From positions 50,653 through 114,652 of the forward strand of contig NZ_CALHVM010000067.1 of NCBI RefSeq assembly GCF_938039205.1: 64,000 bases of DNA, in the 5' to 3' direction. The position numbers were made by a program, and so were the translations under genes. The notes under the pieces are model-generated. The model saw nothing but the letters and a program-made list of their open reading frames with translations, did not search any database and was not told the origin of the DNA. Below are positions 36,080 through 44,574 of this stretch, one piece after another (within the stretch, counting starts at the first letter, position 1; each line of letters starts with the position of its first letter). The stretch is from an uncultured Campylobacter sp. (GTDB lineage: Bacteria; Campylobacterota; Campylobacteria; Campylobacterales; Campylobacteraceae).

Positions 36080-38113
36080 TTAAATCCCCGCGCTAGCCAT
36101 CCCAGCCTCGATCAAAAACTGGCTGGGTTGGTAGTTTATCTTTTTGATTTTGTCGTATTTGGCGTAGCTTAAAATCAGCTCGTCGCGCGCGCGAGTGACC
36201 GCGACGTAAAAGAGCCGCCGCTCCTCCTCGAGCGAGCCGCCCATGCTCATGAGTTTGAGGTTTGGGAAGCGATTTTGTGCGAGATCGACTACGAAAACGA
36301 GGTCAAACTCAAGTCCCTTTGAGGCGTGCACGCTTAGCAGATTTACTCCTTCGCCGCTGCTCATTTCGCTGCTGCCCAGCGTGATAAAGTTATAAAATTT
36401 CTCCGCCTCCGAGTAGTTTTTGGCTAGTTCTCCCAGCACCTCTAGCTTGCCCGCGATGCGCTCCAGGGCCTCTTTTTTTAGCGCTTCGTCGATGTTGCCG
36501 TTTTTTTGCGTGGCGCGCTTTGTAGCGAGATTGTCGGCGATGAGGGCGTAAATTTTGCTATTTTTGAGATCGTCTATCAGCGAGGTCGGGCGCGAGTGGC
36601 GTTTGGCGGCGCTTAAAAAGTTGTAAATTTCATACAAAAACTGCCCGCCGCTCTCGCTTAGTTTTTGCATTTTTAAAATCGGGTGCGCGAAAAAATCCTC
36701 GCAAAAGTTAAATTTAGCAAAGCGCGACTTCTCCCCGACCTCGTCAAGCTCGTCAAAAAGCCCCAGCTGGTAGTTTTTGGTCTTTTTGGCAAAGGCCTCC
36801 ACGCTCTCATCAGGCTGCAAAAATCCGCGCACGACGTCGCCGTGTCCGACCTTGCTTAGCACCTCAAAAATCTCCTTGCTAAGCGCTGCGCCGACGCCTT
36901 TTGCGTATTCGCATACGTGGATAAAGGCCATGATGTCCTTTGGGTTTATGAGGATGCCTAGCAGATCCATCGCGGCGCGCACCTCGCGGCTTTCAAAAAA
37001 GCTCACGCCGCCCTTTCGCTTGGAGCCGATACCTAGCTCTCGCAGCGCGACTTCTAGGCCGTCGGCGCTCGAGTTGTTGCGAAAGATGATGGCGATGTTT
37101 TCTTTTTTATATTTTGAAATGGCGATGATCTGCGCGATATTGGCGTACTGGTCGAAAAGCTCGTTATAAACTAGCAGCTTTGGCGAGGTAAATTTGCCCT
37201 CGCGGCCGACGACTAGCTTTTTTTCATAAAGGCGCGGATTGTTTGCGATCACTTTGTTAGCAAGGGCTAGGATGGCGGAGCTGCTGCGGTAGTTGATGTT
37301 TAGCGCGTAAATTTTAGCGTCTGCGAAGCGATCCTTAAACGAGCCGATGATCTCGATGTTTGCGCCGTTAAAAGCGTAAATGCTCTGGTCAAAATCCCCG
37401 ACGCAAAAGAGGCTTTTCGTCTCAAAGGCGCTGATTAGCGAGCCTTGTAGCGAGTTTGTGTCCTGATACTCGTCGACTAAAATTTCCTCAAATTTTAGCG
37501 GCGCGCCTTTTCTCAGTTCATTACGCATTTTGATAAGCAAGTCGTTAAAATCCGCATAGCCGAATTTGCTCTTTTCCTCCTCAAATTCGCGCAAAATGTC
37601 CTCGTAAATCTCGGCATATACGCCTTGTTCGTCGCTTCGATCCTTTAGCCACTCGCCAAAAGTCTGCTTTAGGGCTAAATTTTGAAATAGCGAATACGCG
37701 TCGTAAAGATATGCGCCGCCGTATGGCTTGACGTCGCTTAGGTGGTTAAATTTGCGCCTCTCGACGAGAGATTTTAGCAGCGTTTTTAGCTCGCTTGGTT
37801 GCTTTAGCGTGACGGGTTTTTCTAGAAATTTAAGCAGCGAATAAGAAACCGAGTGAAACGTGCCCGCCGTGATGCGCGAGGTAATTTTTTTATCAAAATG
37901 TCGGTTTAGGCGCTCGATCATCTCGGCTGCGGCCTTGTTTGTAAAGGTTAGCAGCAAAATTTTCTCTGGCTTTACGCCTAAATTTAGCAGATGGGCGATG
38001 CGCGCGACGATGGTGCTGGTTTTGCCGGTGCCCGCACTTGCGATAACTAGATTGTGCCCGGCAGGAGCAGTTGCGGCGGCGTATTGTTCTTGATTTAGTT
38101 TTGAAAGGGGCAT
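36080..38113 (-). CDS. Rep/UvrD-type superfamily 1 DNA helicase
   Basis: The 677-residue product has the SF1A motifs in order: Q-motif LNQEQ, Walker A ASAGTGKTST (Lys31), DEYQDTN (motif II), GDFDQSIYAFNG (motif III), INYRSS (motif IV), VNLLSVHASKGLEFD (motif V), EERRLFYVAVTRAR (motif VI). It unwinds DNA 3' to 5' in replication restart or repair. Length is typical. It is monocistronic here, with its 3' end next to AAATTTG-rich spacer. A C. jejuni homologue is annotated rep. Confidence 0.92.
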   Translation of the reverse strand: MPLSKLNQEQYAAATAPAGHNLVIASAGTGKTSTIVARIAHLLNLGVKPEKILLLTFTNKAAAEMIERLNRHFDKKITSRITAGTFHSVSYSLLKFLEKPVTLKQPSELKTLLKSLVERRKFNHLSDVKPYGGAYLYDAYSLFQNLALKQTFGEWLKDRSDEQGVYAEIYEDILREFEEEKSKFGYADFNDLLIKMRNELRKGAPLKFEEILVDEYQDTNSLQGSLISAFETKSLFCVGDFDQSIYAFNGANIEIIGSFKDRFADAKIYALNINYRSSSAILALANKVIANNPRLYEKKLVVGREGKFTSPKLLVYNELFDQYANIAQIIAISKYKKENIAIIFRNNSSADGLEVALRELGIGSKRKGGVSFFESREVRAAMDLLGILINPKDIMAFIHVCEYAKGVGAALSKEIFEVLSKVGHGDVVRGFLQPDESVEAFAKKTKNYQLGLFDELDEVGEKSRFAKFNFCEDFFAHPILKMQKLSESGGQFLYEIYNFLSAAKRHSRPTSLIDDLKNSKIYALIADNLATKRATQKNGNIDEALKKEALERIAGKLEVLGELAKNYSEAEKFYNFITLGSSEMSSGEGVNLLSVHASKGLEFDLVFVVDLAQNRFPNLKLMSMGGSLEEERRLFYVAVTRARDELILSYAKYDKIKKINYQPSQFLIEAGMASAGI

Positions 38114-38199
38114 ATTTTCCTCGCGTTTTAAAAGGCCAGATTATACCTAAACGGGCTTAAATTTATAAAAACGCAAAAGCAACGAGGGCTAAATTTATT

Positions 38200-38224
38200 C
38201 GCCCCGCGTTTACAAAGCGAGGCG
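38200..38224 (-). terminator. Candidate terminator of the uptake operon
   Basis: On the minus strand CGCCTCGC pairs with GCGGGGCG (one U-G pair) across a 9-nt loop, about 15 bp after the end of the binding-protein gene. The following sequence is AT-rich without a clean T run. Confidence 0.5.
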
Positions 38225-38238
38225 AAAATTTAGTGGTT

Positions 38239-39244
38239 TTATTTTGGATTTAGTATTTCTTTTAGCTCCTCATCGCTTAGTTCGTAGCGGTAAAATTTGA
38301 GGTAAAATTTTTTAACTTCATCTTCTAAATTTAGCTCTGTAAAAATTTCTGGATAAAAGATTTTGGCTAGCCAAAGCGGCTGCAAGGCACCCTCGGCGCT
38401 GCGCACGCTCCACAAATACACGCCGCCAGGTACGACGAATACGGCACCTTCTTTGACCGCTTTTAGTTTTTCAAACGGGGGATTATTTAGGATTTTTTCC
38501 TTGCCTTCGTGCGAATTTGTTATGATGATATCGGGGTTAAAGATAATAACTTGCTCCTCGTTTATCGTCTTTGAGATTTTAAAGTCCGCTTCGTTATCTT
38601 GAGAGCTTAAATTTATTCCGCCCGCGATTTTTATATACTCCGCGCCGATATCTTTGCTGCTGATCGTGCTAAAATTTCCAGAGTTAAAATTTAAGGCCAA
38701 AACCCTCTTTTTATCCTTGATATTTTGGACTTTCTCACTTATAAATTTTATATTTTTGTCAAAATATGCGTTAAATTCGCTAGCTCTTTTTTATAGCATC
38801 GCCGCCTAAAATTTGGGCTATTTTGCTAACCGCGCCTTTTATCTCGCTAGCGTTGCTAAATTTATTTATATTTACGACCGCGATGCCGGCGGCTTCTAGC
38901 TGGGCTCTTTGATTTTCGTCAAATATCATACCGACGGGCCCAAAAACTACCTGCGTATTTGAGGCGATGATGCTCTCAACACTGCTTGTTAGCGAGCCGC
39001 TGACGTTATTCATCGTTTTTATTTTAGGAAAAATTTTACTCATCATTTTTGGTAGCCGCACTGCGCCCGAGATGATTTTATCTTCACCCGTTAGCATCGC
39101 GCTCATCTGCGTAAAAGCCCCTATCATCGGCGTTACGCGCTCTACACTATCAGGGATTTGCACCTCTTTGCCGCCGTCGTCCACGACGATACGTGCCTGC
39201 AAAATACAAACCACCAAAAACAAAACCGCCAAAATCTTTCTCAT
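38239..39244 (-). pseudogene. Iron/siderophore-type ABC substrate-binding protein, frameshifted
   Basis: The gene starts at 39244 with a signal peptide (MRKILAVLFLVVCILQARI) and a FepB/BtuF-type N-lobe with VERVTPMIGAFTQMSAML and ASNTQVVFGP, running to a TAG at about residue 154. Deleting one A from the A6 run (T6 on the plus strand, 38787-38792) joins it to the frame that encodes FNAYFDKNIKF and the C-lobe (VYLWSVRSAEGALQPLW), ending at 38239. The joined product is about 335 residues, the normal size. It lies 9 bp after the ATPase gene. Either the gene is broken or the A count is a sequence error. Confidence 0.75.
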
Positions 39245-39253
39245 TTTTTCTCC

Positions 39254-40030
39254 TTAAATGATCGGAACGCAGGAATAAACGCTCCTACCCTCGATCTCGT
39301 TTTTTACTACTCTTATATCGGCGCCATATGCGAGCCTTAAATTTTCATCCGTTATCGCTTCGCTCGCGCTGCCGTAGATGATATTTTGCTCTCTTTTTAA
39401 AAGCACGACCTTGGCGTCAATATAAAAAGCATGCTCGGCAAAGTGCGAAGTCATGATGATCTTATGTCCGTTTGCCGCTAGATCTTTTACTGCTTTTAGG
39501 ATTTTTATCTGATTGCCAAAGTCCAAATTTGAAGCGGGCTCGTCGAGCATAACGGCGTTTGCTTCTTGCGCTAAAGCTCTTGCGATCAAAACCATTTGCC
39601 TCTCGCCGCCGCTGATATCGGTGTAAATTTTATCCGCAAATTCGCTCATTACTAGCATCTCAAGCTTTTGCAGGGCCATCTTTACGTCCTTTGCGCTTGG
39701 ATTTTCAAAGGCTCCGATATATGGCGAGCGCCCCATCAAAACGACGTCTAAAACTTTAAAAGCAAAGGGCGGCGTGTGAGCCTGAGGCACGTAGCTAATG
39801 ATCTTTGCTCGCTCTCTATCGCTTAAAGCGAAAAAATCTCGCCCGTCTGCTAAAATTTCTCCACCAAATGGCTTTAAAAATCCCAAAATCGTCTTAAAAA
39901 CGGTTGTTTTTCCAACTCCATTTGGTCCTAACAAGCATAAAATTTCTCCGTCTTTTAGCCCTGCGCTAAAATCCTTTACGACTAGCTTTTTGCCGTATCC
40001 GCAGCTTAAATTTTTTATCTCAAATTTCAC
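39254..40030 (-). CDS. ABC ATPase, FecE/FepC type
   Basis: The 258-residue ATPase has Walker A GPNGVGKT at residues 35-42, signature ISGGERQMVLIARAL, Walker B VMLDEPASNLDF and a TSHFAEH switch. It matches the ATPases of ferric-siderophore, heme or cobalamin importers. It overlaps the FecCD-type permease by 4 bp (ATGA) and precedes the binding-protein gene. The substrate is not set by sequence; the two TonB receptors favour an iron chelate. Confidence 0.9.
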   Translation of the reverse strand: MKFEIKNLSCGYGKKLVVKDFSAGLKDGEILCLLGPNGVGKTTVFKTILGFLKPFGGEILADGRDFFALSDRERAKIISYVPQAHTPPFAFKVLDVVLMGRSPYIGAFENPSAKDVKMALQKLEMLVMSEFADKIYTDISGGERQMVLIARALAQEANAVMLDEPASNLDFGNQIKILKAVKDLAANGHKIIMTSHFAEHAFYIDAKVVLLKREQNIIYGSASEAITDENLRLAYGADIRVVKNEIEGRSVYSCVPII

Positions 40031-41037
40031 AGCCAGCCCTTTTTGCTTTTATAAAGCAAGTAGATAAAAACGGGTGCGCCGATGAGCGAGGTGATGATGC
40101 CAAGGGGTATCTCGCTAGCCATAGCACACCTTGCGATCGTATCTACTATCAGCAAAAATAGCGCGCCGATTAGCATTGAAGCCGGCAAGAGGGCGTTAAA
40201 ATTTGCCCCCACGATAGAGCGGGCGATGTGAGGCATAATGAGTCCGACCCAGCCTATGATACCGCAAAAAGCCACGCTAGAAGCCGTCAGCAAAGTAGAG
40301 GCGCATATGATGATAAAGCTGTAAAATTTGACGTTTACGCCCATGGCCTTTGCTTCTTCTTCGCCAAACGCCAAGATATTTAGCCTAAATCTAAGTAAAA
40401 ACAGAGGCACCGAGCAAAACGCCGTGACGCCTAGCATATAAAGGACGTTTTGATATCCTCCGGTGCGAGCTAGACTACCCATCAGCCAAAATGTAATCTC
40501 GGGTAGTTTGTTTTCGCTATCTGCTAGAAATTTTAAAAGCGAGCTAAAAGCGCCGAAAAGCGAAGATATGACGACGCCTGAGAGCACCATTATGATGACG
40601 TTTAGCTTGCCTCTAGCTATAAGTTGGCTTAAAAAAACCACCGCAAAAACGGCGGCTAGTCCAAAGCCAAAAGCCATTAGCGAAACGTAAAGCACGGGCA
40701 GGGAAAGGATGATAGCGATACTGGCGCCCACCGCCGCGCCGCTAGAGACGCCTAAGATATCGGGAGAGACTAGGGATTTTTTAAAAAGCCCCTGATAGAC
40801 GGCGCCGGCTGCAGAAAGAGAGGCTCCCACCAGCACTGCAAAGGCAATGCGAGGAAGTCTGATTTGCGTTATTACGGCGTGAGCTTGCTCGTTTGACGGA
40901 GGCGAGCCAAACAACAATGATTTTAAGCTAGAAAAAATTTCAGCCGCACCCAAACCGTATCTGCCAAGAGTCAGAGAAGCAAAAACACAAACTATTAGCA
41001 CGATCGTTAAAACAGCAAAAAGGGCTTTATTATTCAA
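40027..41037 (-). CDS. FecCD/BtuC-type ABC permease
   Basis: The 336-residue protein has nine to ten hydrophobic segments and the family blocks RLPRIAFAVLVGASLSAAG, GAVYQGLFKKSLVSPDILGV and CGIIGWVGLIMPHIAR, the last being the coupling loop that touches the ATPase. It forms the inner-membrane channel for siderophore, heme or cobalamin. It overlaps the methyltransferase by 8 bp and the ATPase by 4 bp. Confidence 0.92.
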   Translation of the reverse strand: MNNKALFAVLTIVLIVCVFASLTLGRYGLGAAEIFSSLKSLLFGSPPSNEQAHAVITQIRLPRIAFAVLVGASLSAAGAVYQGLFKKSLVSPDILGVSSGAAVGASIAIILSLPVLYVSLMAFGFGLAAVFAVVFLSQLIARGKLNVIIMVLSGVVISSLFGAFSSLLKFLADSENKLPEITFWLMGSLARTGGYQNVLYMLGVTAFCSVPLFLLRFRLNILAFGEEEAKAMGVNVKFYSFIIICASTLLTASSVAFCGIIGWVGLIMPHIARSIVGANFNALLPASMLIGALFLLIVDTIARCAMASEIPLGIITSLIGAPVFIYLLYKSKKGWL

Positions 41038-41881
41038 ATCTTACCTCACTTACGTCGTACCACATGGCGTAGCTTTTCGTCGCTCGGTAAAATTTAACCC
41101 CGCTACCATCTTTTACTAGCCATTTATCTACGTTTTTTCTATAAATTTTCTCTTTTTCTTTTGGGATATCGCCGACGAATTTTAAAAATTCGTAAGCCTC
41201 GTCTTTACTCGTAAAGCTCTTTTCGTAAACGGTGTCAAATATCCGTACGTTTACGTTTGCGCCCAGATCGTAAAGCATATTGAAAGTAACGTTGTAGCCA
41301 AACATCCTCGGGTTTTCGTTTATAAAAGGCGGACGTTTTGAAGCTCTTTCGTCGATGCCCGCAAGCAAATCCATCCAAATTTCTCTAAGGCTTGGATAGT
41401 CCTCCAAAAAGCTAGTTATGCATACGTATTTTTTTGCTGCGTCGTTTAGTTTTTTTATATCGCCAAGACCGACCGAACGCGAGGCGACGACGATATCGTG
41501 CTTGCCGATCACGTCCAAGGCGTCGCTATCTAGCCAGCTTTTTTTCATAAAATTTATATTTTTTATGCCGGCGTTTTTGGCGTTTTGCTTGCAAAATTTA
41601 AGCATCTCTCCAAACGCATCAAGCGCGGTTAGGCTTTTAGATCGCATAGCCATCGGTATACTGAGGCGTCCCGGTCCGCAGCCGACGTCTAGCACGCTAT
41701 CTTTATCCGTGATAGGCAAGGCACCAGCTAAAATTTGCGCGCTACGCTTTTCAAGCTCGGCCATGCCGTTATACATCTGGGCTACTTTATCCCAATCAAC
41801 CGCACTTCCGCCGGCTCCATCTCTAGTCATAGGTGCAAATTTAAGCTCCCTAATCGCCTGCCAGTTTAGTAGTCCTTGCAT
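41030..41881 (-). CDS. Class I SAM-dependent methyltransferase within the uptake locus
   Basis: The 283-residue product has motif I VLDVGCGPG at residues 63-71, followed by acidic DAFGEML and a hydrophobic strand IVVASRSVGLG. About 110 C-terminal residues form a second domain with no recognised match. The gene overlaps the permease by 8 bp and lies 135 bp after the broken receptor, so it is part of the import unit. It could modify the imported chelator or free the metal, but no substrate is evident. A general RNA or small-molecule methyltransferase cannot be excluded. Confidence 0.8.
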   Translation of the reverse strand: MQGLLNWQAIRELKFAPMTRDGAGGSAVDWDKVAQMYNGMAELEKRSAQILAGALPITDKDSVLDVGCGPGRLSIPMAMRSKSLTALDAFGEMLKFCKQNAKNAGIKNINFMKKSWLDSDALDVIGKHDIVVASRSVGLGDIKKLNDAAKKYVCITSFLEDYPSLREIWMDLLAGIDERASKRPPFINENPRMFGYNVTFNMLYDLGANVNVRIFDTVYEKSFTSKDEAYEFLKFVGDIPKEKEKIYRKNVDKWLVKDGSGVKFYRATKSYAMWYDVSEVRFE

Positions 41882-41948
41882 TTTTTCTCCAAAAAATAAG
41901 TTTTTAAATTTGAAGCCAAAGCAAAATTTGACCTTAAATTTAAAAGTA

Positions 41949-41988
41949 AAATTTAAACGGCGGCTAGATGCTAACCGCCGCTAAATTT
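41949..41988 (-). terminator. Strong intrinsic terminator after the second TonB receptor
   Basis: CGGCGGCTAG (41958-41967) pairs with CTAACCGCCG (41971-41980) across a 3-nt loop, with one G-U pair on the minus strand, extended by outer AAATTT pairs and followed by an AT-rich tail. It lies 28-67 bp after the receptor stop and would separate the receptor transcript from the methyltransferase-permease genes. Confidence 0.75.
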
Positions 41989-42015
41989 AAAAGTAAAGTA
42001 TTGGGAAATGAGCCT

Positions 42016-44180
42016 CTAAAATTTAACTTCGGCCGAGAGCATAAACGTCCTGCTCTGTCCCAAAAAGATACTTGTACCCGCGCCCGTCGTAGTTCCGTCG
42101 ATATTTGATGGGAACATTCCGACCCAGTACTTTTTATCAAAGACGTTATTTACGTTAAATCTTAGCGTAGTTTGCTTGCCTAGCCACTCTTTTGTTACGT
42201 AGCGGATGCCAAGATCTGCGGTAAAGTATGCAGGCACCGCGTTTACGTTGCGCTGATCGGCGTAGCGTTTGCCCGTGTAGTGTAAATTTGCGCTTAGGGC
42301 TAGCTTGTTTGTATTTGGCACGACGTAGTCAAAGAGTAAATTTGACTGAACTTTGGGTTCGCCGACTGCGATTTTGCCCTGCGCATAAGCTTGTTTTGCT
42401 TTTTTTAGCTTAGGCTGTATTAGCGCGACGCCGCCCATTACGCTAAGATCGCTCGTTATCTTGCCTCCTGCGGTAAATTCCATGCCTCTATTTACCTGCT
42501 CGCCTTGGATACTATATTCGTTGTTGTCGCCTAGATAGGCTATAGGCCGTCTTATCTCATAAAGCGCCGTAGATAGGTTGATATCCTCTATCCTAGCTTT
42601 TGCGCCGATTTCGTATTGTTTGCTTCTAAACGGCTTTAAAACGACCGTTTCGCCGTATCTTGGATTGGTTCTTTCGTAGGTGTAGCTTGAGCCTGCTTGC
42701 AAGCTATCTGCGTAAGTGAAGTATAAGCTTACGTTTTCGATAGGGCGATAAATAAAGCTCGCAGCATAGCTAGTGCCGCTCTCGTCGTACGTTTTTACGC
42801 CCGTTTGCTTGTTTTTGTTCTCAAAGTTGCTTCTAGCCGCGCTTAAAATGACGCTAAAGTAGTCGTTTAGCTTGATATCGTCGGCGATGGTTAGGTTTTT
42901 CATAGAGTCTTGGCTATTTTTATAAGCTCCGCTACCTTTTGTTACGTGCGGATTTGAAAATGTTTTTGGATTATACAAATTTGAGTTGCTCAAATTTGCT
43001 CTTCCGCCGGCGATTTTTGCGCCGTATATCGTCCATATATATATCCGTTTGCCTGCACGCCGAAGTTGTGCTCTACGCCAAATGTTTCAAACTCTGTCGT
43101 AGCTTTAGCAAACCAGCTTTGCACATCAAACCTGCTGACAGCACCATTTCCGCCGCTAGCCGCTACGCTAAAATCGCCGTTTTGATTCGTAAATGTTTTG
43201 CTCGTACCGTACATATCGCGGATAGCTTTTTGCCACTGATAGCCGCCCTCAAAATACCAACTCTCAGTCGGCGCGTATTTAAATTTAACGCTAGCGGTCG
43301 TTGTTTTTAGGTTGCTTCCCGCCCACTCTTGCTCTAGGCCCGCTTTCGTGTTTTTAGCAGCATCCGGAACGGCGAAGTTTAAAGCGCCGTTTCTGCCAGG
43401 CACTGAAAAGCCGCTGGGTATTCCAAGCATTTTGTGTTTGTAGTAGCTAAAATTCGTCTCGATGGTAAAATTTTCGGTTAGATAAAAATCAAGGCCAAGG
43501 CTAGCTAAATTTCTTTCGTAGTCGCTATTTTTAGCTTGCTTTGCGCCGTCGCTCTTGTAAAACACGCCTCGGTAGCCGACGTACTGAAATCTATCCGAAG
43601 TATCCCAGCCTATACCGAAATTTGACCTACTCGTATAATCAGCCCAAAACGTATTTGAAAACGGTATCGGGCGCTTTCTAGTGTAGTTAAAGATGCCCGC
43701 AGGGTCTTGTCCACCATAAAGCGAACCTGCAAGGCCGTTTTGTATCTGAAGACCCTCAAACATATACATAGGTATAGCCGTAGTAGAAACCGAGTAAAAG
43801 CCGTCCCAAAGTACGTTACCGACGACTGAGCCCTGAAAGCCGCGAGTCTGCGGACGGCCGACCTCGATGCCGCCCCTGGTTTGGATTTGCGCTGAAGGGA
43901 AGTACTTCACCGTATCCTCAAAACCGGCTACACCTTGGTGATTCATCGCCTCGATCGACATCGTGTTTACTTGATAAGGCATATCAAGCACCTTTTTGCC
44001 CGCTAGCGGACCGCTGGCGGCGCCCTTGTTTAGTATGCCTTCGCTAATACCGCTCTCGCTGATATTATCGCCGACGCTATTTACTTCGACCCCCTGAAGC
44101 TTGACCGTCTCGGCCGCATTTGCTTGTACTGCAAATAGTGCTAAAACCGCGCACGCGGCGACTGAAATTTTAATTTTCAT
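42016..44180 (-). pseudogene. TonB-dependent siderophore receptor, second copy, frameshifted
   Basis: The gene starts at 44180 with a signal peptide (VAACAVLALFAVQANA) and a plug with RPQTRGFQG and SLYGGQDPAG, nearly identical in places to the intact copy upstream. Near residue 385 the frame runs to a TGA after KSPAEEQI. Adding one A to the run at 43014-43018 (T5 on the plus strand) restores the frame as QKIAGGRANLSNSNLYN, continuing through the barrel to the C-terminal SAEVKF at 42016. The joined product is about 720 residues, the expected size. The break could be a mutation or an A-run sequence error. Confidence 0.78.
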
Positions 44181-44574
44181 CTATACCCCTTTGTAAAGTG
44201 TATTAAAATATTTATTTTTATATTTAAATAAGCCGATATTACATCTTATTGCCTTAATATGCAATTTATCTATAATATATTTTTTAAATTTAATAAATTT
44301 ATGTTTACTTTATGGGCATCTTAGGTTAAGTTTTTGTTTTAGTCAAAATTGAGCGGATAAATACATACGAAGGCGCTAAATTTGAAAGCGTTATTGCGAG
44401 ATAATTTTATATCAAGAAGCGTTGCAAATTTGAATGTAAAGCAATAAAGTAAAGTATCGCGAGACGGCTTTAAGGCGTGAAGAAATTTTCTACCGAAGAT
44501 AGAACGCGTAGTTTATCGATGGAGAAAATTTCTGGCTCCCTTAAAGACGCTCGCGAGGCAAGCTCTAAATCAAA
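44181..44574 (-). other. Spacer between the two receptor genes, 394 bp
   Basis: No gene was found. The half nearest 44180 is AT-rich and probably carries the promoter of the broken receptor. The other half holds the long hairpin described separately, 19 bp from the intact receptor's stop. No clear Fur box was identified. Confidence 0.5.
44457..44556. repeat. Long imperfect inverted repeat (about 100 nt)
   Basis: The left arm 44457-44491 and right arm 44523-44556 pair over about 34 positions with roughly seven mismatches or gaps. TCGCGAG pairs with CTCGCGA at the base, CTTTAAGG-type sequence pairs in the middle, and AGAAATTTTCT pairs perfectly with AGAAAATTTCT next to a ~31-nt loop. It follows the intact receptor stop but lacks a T run, so it may be an unusual 3' end, an RNA element or a decayed mobile-repeat fragment. 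Confidence 0.65.
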
